A stretch of DNA of 38,722 bases from an uncultured beta proteobacterium (lineage in GTDB: Bacteria; Pseudomonadota; Gammaproteobacteria; Burkholderiales; Burkholderiaceae_C), in contig CAIWNX010000210.1 in the NCBI GenBank assembly GCA_903914175.1, positions 1 to 38,722 on the forward strand, written 5' to 3'. A program made the position numbers and the translations under genes. Below, piece after piece: positions 1 through 6,144 of this stretch; position 1 is the first letter of the stretch; each line of letters starts with the position of its first letter. A model generated the notes under the pieces. It was not told where the DNA came from, ran no database searches, and saw nothing but the letters and a program-made list of their open reading frames with translations.

Positions 1-44
1 ATGCGTTTTGCCAGATCAACGCCAACTCGTGTAATCTCTTGCAT
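1..44 (-). CDS. IS110-family transposase (recombinase), 5' end only
   Basis: The minus strand from 44 reads MQEITRVGVDLAKR and runs off the window. The segment VGVDLAK is the typical start of IS110-family DEDD recombinases, where the Asp is the first catalytic acidic residue of the RuvC-like domain. A strong ribosome binding site (GGAAGGAG) lies about 6 bases before the ATG, which supports this start. Only 14 codons are visible, so intactness of the gene and IS1111 versus IS110 subgroup cannot be judged. The long non-coding stretch upstream of the gene (to about 439) fits an IS110-type element with a non-coding left end. Family call is by motif only. Confidence 0.72.
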   Translation of the reverse strand, partial: MQEITRVGVDLAKR

Positions 45-439
45 GGGACTTCTCCTTCCAAAGGTTGTAGATTGACTTTTCCAAAACCAATCTTGACACT
101 TGATGCCGTTACTAGGAAGTGGGAAGTCCCTTTGTATTCGACCTCACTTCGCTGAGCGCCACGCCGTCCTGAGTCCGCCAGCGCTGTGGGAACCAATGGT
201 ATTGACGCATTGCATGCCAACACGGCTAGTTGACGATGACACTGTCGCGGATGATGCAGCGTGGACTTGGGGTTTTGCCAAGTCAAGGAGGAGGAGTGGG
301 CGCAGCCCGCTCCGGGGGACATGAGCGGAACCGTCTGCGGCAGTGTCATCGGCCCACGCAAACCATCCAGCATGGAAGACCGCTTGCGCTGCGAATCCGA
401 AGTAATTCGGGTCCTTTTCTGCCCCCCGACTAACCGACC
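45..439. other. Non-coding stretch upstream of the IS110 recombinase
   Basis: About 395 bases separate the recombinase start from the antitoxin gene. I see no credible gene here; the short plus-strand reading frames lack ribosome sites and family features. The stretch holds several foldable units: a 15-bp inverted repeat (234-248 with 337-351, one mismatch), a perfect 7-bp hairpin (264-270 with 278-284, 7-base loop) and a second short hairpin near 295-312. The outer end of the insertion element presumably lies somewhere between 352 and 439, but without the other end or a target duplication I cannot place it. Confidence 0.5.
234..351 (-). ncRNA. Candidate IS110 bridge RNA region
   Basis: IS110-group elements are known to carry a structured bridge RNA in the non-coding end upstream of the recombinase gene. 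The RNA pairs with donor and target DNA to guide recombination. Here a 118-base block bounded by a near-perfect 15-bp inverted repeat contains two further internal hairpins and sits about 190 bases upstream of the recombinase start, in the orientation expected for that family. The two-internal-loop layout resembles a bridge RNA in outline. The guide loops and the core dinucleotide cannot be confirmed without the other element end. The strand is assumed from the family. Confidence 0.25.
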
Positions 440-757
440 CTAAATCGTTGAGAGGCGCTGCACCATGTCTGGAAACTGTGCAACCATTCGAATCAACAGA
501 GAAGCCTGTGCGTTGGGCTTTGCCCGGCCTTGTTCCCAGTTTTCAAGCGTTCGCGCGTTGGTGCGCAGGTAGTGCGCGAACACCGGGCGCGACAAGCGCA
601 ATTGTTCGCGCACTTGAAGCACCTCTTGCGGCAACAAAACCGGCGCAGGTTTGTTCTCGGCCTTGAAGGTGCGTAGCGTCAGCTTACCTTCACGCTCGGA
701 TTTCAAGGCATCAAATCCTTCTGTCAGTTCAGCAAAAATATCGCGCTTATTTGTCAT
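440..757 (-). CDS. HigA/NadS-like antitoxin, helix-turn-helix regulator
   Basis: This 105-residue protein carries an Xre-type helix-turn-helix at about residues 45-82, ending in the characteristic LENWEQGRAKP segment (71-81). Such proteins neutralise a RelE-fold toxin and autorepress the operon. The start at 757 is preferred over the in-frame ATG at 769 because GGAG lies six bases before it. It overlaps the end of the toxin gene by 11 bases, so the pair is translationally coupled. Toxin-first order is usual for the HigBA group. The N-terminal 40 residues are charged and may be the toxin-binding part (inference). Confidence 0.85.
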   Translation of the reverse strand: MTNKRDIFAELTEGFDALKSEREGKLTLRTFKAENKPAPVLLPQEVLQVREQLRLSRPVFAHYLRTNARTLENWEQGRAKPNAQASLLIRMVAQFPDMVQRLSTI

Positions 758-1112
758 CACGTTCTCCATCTTTTGGCTGGCGGTTTTCCAATTCGGTTTT
801 CAAAAGCTGTTTGAGCACTTTGCGCTGTGCCGCAGTCAGGTCGTCAGTTTGGTCTTTGTCATAGACAGTAAAAAGCCAAAACTGTTCACCACCTGACCAC
901 CAGTAATAAATTACCCGTAGACCACCGCGCTTTCCTTTACCGCGACGCGGATCGGCTTGACGCAACTTGCGCAAACCGCCCGTTCCTTCGATGACAGCAC
1001 CTGCTATCGGGTTGTCCATCAACTCAAGTTGCAACAGCCTGTAGGCCTCGTCATTCATGTAGTCTTTGCGAGTTCGTTCGAAAGGTGGCAGTTCAACGAA
1101 GGTGGCTTGCAT
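747..1112 (-). CDS. HigB2/RelE-family toxin (mRNA interferase)
   Basis: The 121-residue protein begins MQATFVELPPFERTRKDY and contains GTGGLRKLR (about 44-52) and a basic KGKRGGLRVIYYW stretch (about 59-71). This pattern is shared with HigB-2 toxins of the RelE/ParE superfamily, which cleave mRNA on the ribosome. The C-terminal helix is charged. It is the first gene of a two-gene operon with its antitoxin. The start agrees with the family N-terminus. A good -10 element lies only six bases before the ATG and no ribosome site exists, so translation is probably from a leaderless transcript. The call is by sequence pattern; cleavage activity is family knowledge. Confidence 0.88.
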   Translation of the reverse strand: MQATFVELPPFERTRKDYMNDEAYRLLQLELMDNPIAGAVIEGTGGLRKLRQADPRRGKGKRGGLRVIYYWWSGGEQFWLFTVYDKDQTDDLTAAQRKVLKQLLKTELENRQPKDGERDDK

Positions 1113-1118
1113 CGCAAA

Positions 1119-1147
1119 AGTATACGTTACTTGCGTATCTCATGCAA
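1119..1147 (-). promoter_or_regulatory. Promoter and candidate operator of the toxin-antitoxin pair
   Basis: On the minus strand a TTGCAT -35 (1142-1147) and a near-consensus TATACT -10 (1119-1124) are separated by 17 bp. The dyad ATACG/CGTAT with a 7-base centre (1122-1126 and 1134-1138) overlaps the -10. This is the expected place for autorepression by the HTH antitoxin. The predicted transcription start falls at or within a base or two of the toxin ATG. Confidence 0.55.
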
Positions 1148-1177
1148 ATGCCGAGATCAAGGATGCCGAGATCAAGG
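1148..1177. repeat. Two exact tandem 15-bp units
   Basis: ATGCCGAGATCAAGG occurs twice back to back just upstream of the toxin promoter. Its function is unknown. The unit length is a multiple of three, so it could be a leftover of a coding duplication: one plus-strand frame reads AEIKDAEIKEYFNW. No start or ribosome site supports a gene there. Confidence 0.8.
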
Positions 1178-1328
1178 AGTACTTCAACTGGACCGGCGGC
1201 GGGAATGTCGGCTCCCGCTGCAACCCAGTCCCACGCCTGTACCCACGCCACAGTCTGCACAGGCCTTACGCAGCCCAAGGATGAATTCGTCCTGAAGTTT
1301 CTGAAACCCTAGCCCGGCTTCGCCCGGT

Positions 1329-1646
1329 TCAACGCGCAACGGCCTTGTGCAAGCCCGCCAGAACCAGGATGGCATCCACCACCTCCGACTTGAAACCAAC
1401 GCGTATCAAATTCGCCGGATCGGAGCCGTCAAAGATCAGTTTTTGCAGATAGTCAGCACACTCGGGATAGGTCCAGATCGAATCCAGTTGCGTCGCAATG
1501 TGGGGGTGGTGCGTGCGAACAATTTGCAGCGCACATTCCTTTTCTTCTTCGGCGCTGGCAGGGGGCTTCGATGCTTGAAGTGGCTCTTCCTGGAAGACCA
1601 GCGGCGGGAATATCAATTCATCGTCCGGATTGTCCTGTGTTGCCAT
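1329..1646 (-). CDS. Small acidic protein of unknown function
   Basis: This is a 105-residue open frame starting MATQDNPDDELIFPP, with a strongly acidic and proline-rich N-terminal third (including AEEEKE) and a more hydrophobic C-terminal half (FKSEVVDAILVLAGLHKAV). There is no signal peptide, membrane segment or recognised motif. Two cysteines (in ECALQ and PECADY) are not spaced as a metal site. The Shine-Dalgarno match before the ATG is poor. It lies on the same strand as the acyltransferase upstream, 67 bases away, and could be a distal operon member. I do not recognise it. Confidence 0.55.
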   Translation of the reverse strand: MATQDNPDDELIFPPLVFQEEPLQASKPPASAEEEKECALQIVRTHHPHIATQLDSIWTYPECADYLQKLIFDGSDPANLIRVGFKSEVVDAILVLAGLHKAVAR

Positions 1647-1713
1647 GGAGAAACGCCCTGCTGAAAATTGGTTTGACCGATGGTAGTTGATGTAACGCCA
1701 GTGTGCTGAAACC

Positions 1714-2724
1714 TCAACTGTTGCCCCTGAGCCTTGCCTTCAGGCCCAGGGCCGGGTGTTCGATCCAATGCCACGATGCAAGCGCGCACAGCGTGGTGAC
1801 GATGGCGGCGCTCAGCAGCCCAGCCAGAAACGGAAGCGCCTTGCCTGCAGCCCACAACACGGTCTGCTGAACACCAAAGGCGTAAACATAAACGCCGTAG
1901 GAAATATCACCGTAGCGCCCGAAGCGGCGCAGGATCGGCGTCGAGCGCGTACCCAGCACGACTGAAAAACCGGCAATCAGCAGCAAAAAGGCTACCCGTG
2001 GTGCGCCCGACAGGAACAACACGCCACCCAGTACGCACAGCAGCAGCGCCAGCATCGGGACGCGCGTTTCCCAGTGCGGGCGCAACAGGTCGAAGCAGAC
2101 ACCCGTGAAGAAGAACAGCCCAAAATACAAGTGGTAATTGGTCGGGTCGGGCGCGAAGAGAAAGTAGTAGGCACCACACAGGACAGTCACCAAACCCACG
2201 AGCAACGGAACCTTGAGCAAACGAAGCATGCCAAGCAGCAGCAACGCCAGGTAACAGCGGACTTCGTAGGGAATGGTCCAGAGCGAGCCATTCACCGCCT
2301 TTGGAAAGGTGTTGTTGTCAAAGACGCCTGGAAGTTCGTAGCGGATGGTGAACAAGCTGAGGTTCTTGAAAAACTCGCCGAACTCTGGTGATAAAAAATA
2401 ATTGCGCAAGGGCAGGATCGTGGTGACCGGCCCCAGGATACAGGCGGCAAGCAGGGTGAACGCCGCCAGACCGGGCCAGATGCGCAGAATACGCTTGGCC
2501 AGAAAACGCGCCAGGTGCGGGTCCTGGCGCCAACTCTGCGAGACCAAAAAACCGCTGATCGAAAAGAACACCAGTACACCCAGCGTTCCCAGGCTCATGG
2601 CGCCGAAAACTACGGGCTCCTTCAAGCCACACAACGCGTACTGATGACTGAGCAGAACGGCGAACGCAGCGGCGATGCGAAGCGCATCAAAATTGTTAAG
2701 CCGACTGGTTGTGGAAATAGCCAT
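1714..2724 (-). CDS. Acyltransferase family 3 membrane protein
   Basis: The protein has 336 residues and about ten hydrophobic helices, the normal size for the acyltransferase-3 (OafA/NodX/ExoZ-like) family. These integral inner-membrane enzymes move acetyl or other acyl groups onto surface sugars. Family marks are FDALRIAAAFAVLLSHQ, where R16 and H27 form the conserved Arg-x10-His motif, then FFSISGFLVSQSW, the basic KRILRIWPG loop and a C-terminal WIEHPAL. The start at ATG 2724 is chosen over an in-frame TTG at 2733; neither has a strong ribosome site. No polysaccharide genes flank it, so the acceptor is unknown. It is divergent from the crotonase gene. Confidence 0.85.
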   Translation of the reverse strand: MAISTTSRLNNFDALRIAAAFAVLLSHQYALCGLKEPVVFGAMSLGTLGVLVFFSISGFLVSQSWRQDPHLARFLAKRILRIWPGLAAFTLLAACILGPVTTILPLRNYFLSPEFGEFFKNLSLFTIRYELPGVFDNNTFPKAVNGSLWTIPYEVRCYLALLLLGMLRLLKVPLLVGLVTVLCGAYYFLFAPDPTNYHLYFGLFFFTGVCFDLLRPHWETRVPMLALLLCVLGGVLFLSGAPRVAFLLLIAGFSVVLGTRSTPILRRFGRYGDISYGVYVYAFGVQQTVLWAAGKALPFLAGLLSAAIVTTLCALASWHWIEHPALGLKARLRGNS

Positions 2725-2817
2725 CAATGGCAAATTATCGCGCCGCTACCGAGGTGGCGAGCGTGTACGATTGCACCCTGCCCGAACGCGCTTCACCCTC
2801 TTGCTCAAGGAACAACC

Positions 2818-3510
2818 ATGTCTGATCTCGTCTCTTACCAATGCAACGATGGCGTTGCCCTGCTGACGCTTTGCAACGGCAAGGCCAACGCCATTTCCCC
2901 GGCAGTGCTGACCGAACTCAACCAGGCACTGGACCGTGCCACACAGGACGCTGCCATCGTCATCCTCACCGGGCAGCCCGGTATCCTGTCGGGCGGCTAT
3001 GACCTCAAAGTGATGATGTCCTCTCCCGACAACGCGCTGGCGTTGGTGGCGCAGGGCAGCACGCTGGCGCGGCGCATGCTCTCGCACCCCTACCCGATCA
3101 TCGTCGCCTGCCCCGGCCATGCGGTGGCCAAAGGCGCATTTTTGCTGCTGTCGGCCGATTACCGTGTTGGCGTTGAAGGTGCTTTCACGATCGGACTCAA
3201 TGAAGTCAAGATTGGCATGACCATGCACCATGTCGGCATCACACTGGCGCGTGACCGCCTGCGCAAGTCAGCCTTCCAGCGCTCGGTGATCAACGCCGAG
3301 ATGTTCAATCCGCAAACGGCCAAGGATGCCGGTTTTCTCGATGAGGTGGTCGCACCGGAAGAACTGATGGCCGCCGCCAATCGCATGGCACAGCAACTCA
3401 AGACCATCAATCTCAAAGCCCACGCCAAGACCAAACTCAAGGTCAGAAAAGAGCTGCTGGCAACGCTGGATCAGGCCATCGAACTCGACAAACTCAGCGG
3501 GCTTTTGTAA
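2818..3510 (+). CDS. Crotonase-fold enoyl-CoA hydratase/isomerase family protein
   Basis: A 230-residue crotonase, slightly shorter than the usual 255-265. Oxyanion-hole segments are GKANAIS (21-27) and LSGGYDLK (57-64), and the second half carries GHAVAKGAFLL and GLNEVKIGM. Aligned by eye with classical enoyl-CoA hydratase, the second catalytic Glu is kept (E129), while the first (in GGGCEL) is replaced by Phe (F108). Loss of that Glu is seen in delta3-delta2-enoyl-CoA isomerases and other non-hydratase crotonases, so an isomerase or different CoA-ester reaction is more likely than hydration. AAGGA lies seven bases before the ATG. The gene ends six bases from the convergent caspase E gene. 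Confidence 0.88.
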   Translation: MSDLVSYQCNDGVALLTLCNGKANAISPAVLTELNQALDRATQDAAIVILTGQPGILSGGYDLKVMMSSPDNALALVAQGSTLARRMLSHPYPIIVACPGHAVAKGAFLLLSADYRVGVEGAFTIGLNEVKIGMTMHHVGITLARDRLRKSAFQRSVINAEMFNPQTAKDAGFLDEVVAPEELMAAANRMAQQLKTINLKAHAKTKLKVRKELLATLDQAIELDKLSGLL

Positions 3511-3516
3511 ATCCGG

Positions 3517-5613
3517 TCAGGGTTTGAAGTAGAAATCACCCAGCGCCTGGTCGTACAGGGATGGCACCTGTTCGTGCCCGACCGACTTGGAGAGGCGAAC
3601 CACTTCATTGCGCACATTACGCAGCACGCGGTCGATTGGAATGCCGGGCTTCTCCATCTCTCTCAGAAAAACCCGTGTGAACAAACCGTTCGGGTCCTTG
3701 TCCTGATCATTCAGACGATCCAGCGCCTGCTGACCGGTTCCCGCAGAGAAGATAACCATCTGTCCCGATGCCGCCGAGGTGGCTGCCAAACCGCGCCCGC
3801 CAATCGCCCGGCGCGCCGTGACAAACGGGTTGTCGCGGCAGGCGTCAATGATGGCAAGAGAAAACTTCGCGCGTCCATCCTGCAAATCATCCAGAATGCG
3901 CTGCAAGGGGATCGCTTCGTCCTTGACCTGATCTTCCGATTGGCCCCGAATATCGACCGGCAGCAGATAGTTGGATGAGCCGAGTTGCACGCCATGGCCG
4001 GCAAAGAAGATCACCACTTCGTCGCCGCCCCGAATCTCGTTCTTGAAGCTGCGAATGGCGTCTTTCATGCCGCGCTCTGTCAGGTCGCTCTTGGTCGTGA
4101 CGTCAAAGCCCAGTTTTTGCAGCGCCACACCCATGGCCTGGGCGTCCGCTCTGGCATTGGCCAGTTTGGTCACTGCCTGGTAGCTGTCGTTGCCAATAAC
4201 CAAGGCCCTGCGGGTCGGCTCCTGCTGTCGCGCCCTTTTGCTTGCGTCTTCAACCGCAACAACTTTCACCGGCTGACTTTGCGCCAGCAGCAGTTGTTCC
4301 CGCAGCCGGGTCATTTCAGCCATCAGCTTCGCTAAATCCTGCGCCTCCTTTTGGCGCTGTGCCTGCGCCACACGCTCCTGCTCCTTGAGTTGTTCCTCAA
4401 AAGCCAGTCGCTGCTTCTGAAGACTGCTGGCCTCCAGTGCCAGCCGCGCCTGCTCTTTCACACGCGCCTCTTGCTGCAAACGCTCCTGCTCGGCAAGTTT
4501 TGCCTCTTGCTCCACCTGTCCTTTTTGTTTCGCCAAGGCCTCGGTGCGCACGCGCTGCTGCTCGCGCTCACGCGCTTCGGAAGCCAGTCTTTCCTGTTCT
4601 TTGTCGCGCTGCGACTGCGCCAATTTTTCCTGAGCAAGTCGTGCTGCCTCAACCCGTTCCTTCTCGGCTGCCTGTTCCTGGGCCAGTTGCGCCTGCATCA
4701 GTTTGGCCCGGCTCGCGTTGGCTGAGATTTCTTCGAGCAGTTGGGCGGCCTGCTTGTTGGGCTGCGGTGCCGGTTCACTACTTCCTGTAGCCGCCAGTGT
4801 GGACCCAGGCACCGTCACAGGTACCGATAGCCAAGCCAGGCTGTCCTTGGCCGGCTCAGCACCCTCGAAAAAAGATTCATGCAAACTGCCAACGTACTTG
4901 TCGCGCCACTTCAGAAAACTGGCTTCGACAGCGGTCACGGTTCCACCTTCAACATGATTGCGGAAGGTCTGCGCGGATTCGCCAAAGGCTGCGGTATCGA
5001 CAAAGATGTGGGCGAATATCCTGGACCGACGCCACTCACTTGAATAGGCTTGAAGAAGGAGGACGTTGTCCGGTAAGGTATTGACACTGGACTCGTGAAT
5101 CTTCGAGAACATCAGTCCATAAGTTGAATTACCTTTCCATCGTTCGCCAACTAAGTAGCGAAGATCGGCGACGTCCACTATGTTAGAACAATCATTTCGC
5201 AGTTGATTGGGAAGTGTTCCATGAAGGCTGTTTTCAAAGGCATTTGGGCCAAACATGTTGACGCAAGTGGCGCCCCAATATCCAGTGCTCAACTCATACC
5301 TCGCAGCGAACAGTTTGAAGGGCGACTTGTCGTCCGTATTAACAAAAACAAAGGCATTTCGCATTTGGTTGAGACCTGTTGCAGGCCACACGGTGGTATC
5401 GACATAAACATGATTCGTAACCCAAGTACCAGGCGGCAAAGCGATCTTCAAATGCGAGCTGACTCGCACCACATTCTGGTAAACGTCCCCTTCCTTAGGC
5501 ATACCCTCCGTGGTTCGCACGGCAAGCGCCTGAACACAAAAGCTCGCGCACAGCAAGACCATGCTGACAAAGAACCGCAACATTGATTGCATGGATCGCC
5601 CTGGTTCACGCAT
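3517..5613 (-). CDS. Exported caspase-family protein E (coiled coil, C-terminal caspase)
   Basis: This 698-residue protein has a signal peptide (about 1-31, cleavage after VQALA). A cysteine-containing orphan domain follows (about 32-265), rich in aromatic residues and with no family I recognise. Then come a long charged coiled coil (about 285-448) with repeated EQERLAQ-like heptads and a C-terminal caspase p20 fold (about 466-698). The dyad is intact: H540 in FFAGHGVQ and C592 in IIDACRDNPF. Such metacaspase-like C14 peptidases usually cut after Arg or Lys. It is the last gene of the eight-gene operon, 30 bases after the small exported protein. ATG 5613 is preceded by GGAAG; ATGs at 5592 and 5583 are alternatives. 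The layout matches protein A. Confidence 0.9.
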   Translation of the reverse strand: MREPGRSMQSMLRFFVSMVLLCASFCVQALAVRTTEGMPKEGDVYQNVVRVSSHLKIALPPGTWVTNHVYVDTTVWPATGLNQMRNAFVFVNTDDKSPFKLFAARYELSTGYWGATCVNMFGPNAFENSLHGTLPNQLRNDCSNIVDVADLRYLVGERWKGNSTYGLMFSKIHESSVNTLPDNVLLLQAYSSEWRRSRIFAHIFVDTAAFGESAQTFRNHVEGGTVTAVEASFLKWRDKYVGSLHESFFEGAEPAKDSLAWLSVPVTVPGSTLAATGSSEPAPQPNKQAAQLLEEISANASRAKLMQAQLAQEQAAEKERVEAARLAQEKLAQSQRDKEQERLASEAREREQQRVRTEALAKQKGQVEQEAKLAEQERLQQEARVKEQARLALEASSLQKQRLAFEEQLKEQERVAQAQRQKEAQDLAKLMAEMTRLREQLLLAQSQPVKVVAVEDASKRARQQEPTRRALVIGNDSYQAVTKLANARADAQAMGVALQKLGFDVTTKSDLTERGMKDAIRSFKNEIRGGDEVVIFFAGHGVQLGSSNYLLPVDIRGQSEDQVKDEAIPLQRILDDLQDGRAKFSLAIIDACRDNPFVTARRAIGGRGLAATSAASGQMVIFSAGTGQQALDRLNDQDKDPNGLFTRVFLREMEKPGIPIDRVLRNVRNEVVRLSKSVGHEQVPSLYDQALGDFYFKP

Positions 5614-5643
5614 GAAATTTCACTTCCAAAAAATAACGCGGTC

Positions 5644-6144
5644 TCACTCCACCTCCACACGCAACTCGCGCTCGGCCACACGCTGCTTTTCGTCCTGCAC
5701 CTGCAGCGTGAGGCGGTGCTTGCCAACCGGGATTTGGGCGTTCTCAAGATTGAAGCCTTCTTTGGTGACCTGCACGAACTTGGTGATGCGATTGGTGATG
5801 TCGATCTTGAAGGCGCCGTACATCACCTTGAAGGTCGCCGGGTCGATCGGCGAATCCGACTGACCCCTGAACTGCACGGCGATGGCAAAAGGCGCCTTGA
5901 CCTTCAGATCGGCCGCCGGCTCGGGCTTGAGGATGTCGATCAACGGTACCAGGGCACGCGCGCGCAAGGCCGGAGGCTCATAAAAACCTTCTTCCCCCTT
6001 GAACGCGATGGCCTCGCCGGGTGTCACCAGCCAGCCATCCGGCACAGCGGCCAATGCACGTTGTGGGATAGCTTGCGCCGCTGCAGACAAGGCAGCAAAC
6101 GCCACCCAGGCAAGCAGCACCAACCTTGCTTGTAAACGCATCAT
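5644..6144 (-). CDS. Small exported protein, probable beta-sandwich, unknown function
   Basis: A 166-residue protein with a clear signal peptide (MMRLQARLVLLAWVAFAA, cleavage near AAAQA). The mature part alternates short hydrophobic and polar strands, for example FKIDITNRITKFVQV and HRLTLQVQDE, ending in ELRVEVE. This suggests an immunoglobulin-like beta sandwich (inference). The start codon overlaps the stop of caspase D in an ATGATGA arrangement, with GGAGG seven bases upstream, so the two are translationally coupled and probably made in a fixed ratio. Such coupling makes it a candidate partner or inhibitor of caspase D. No cysteine or catalytic pattern is visible. I do not recognise a family. 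Confidence 0.8.
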   Translation of the reverse strand: MMRLQARLVLLAWVAFAALSAAAQAIPQRALAAVPDGWLVTPGEAIAFKGEEGFYEPPALRARALVPLIDILKPEPAADLKVKAPFAIAVQFRGQSDSPIDPATFKVMYGAFKIDITNRITKFVQVTKEGFNLENAQIPVGKHRLTLQVQDEKQRVAERELRVEVE

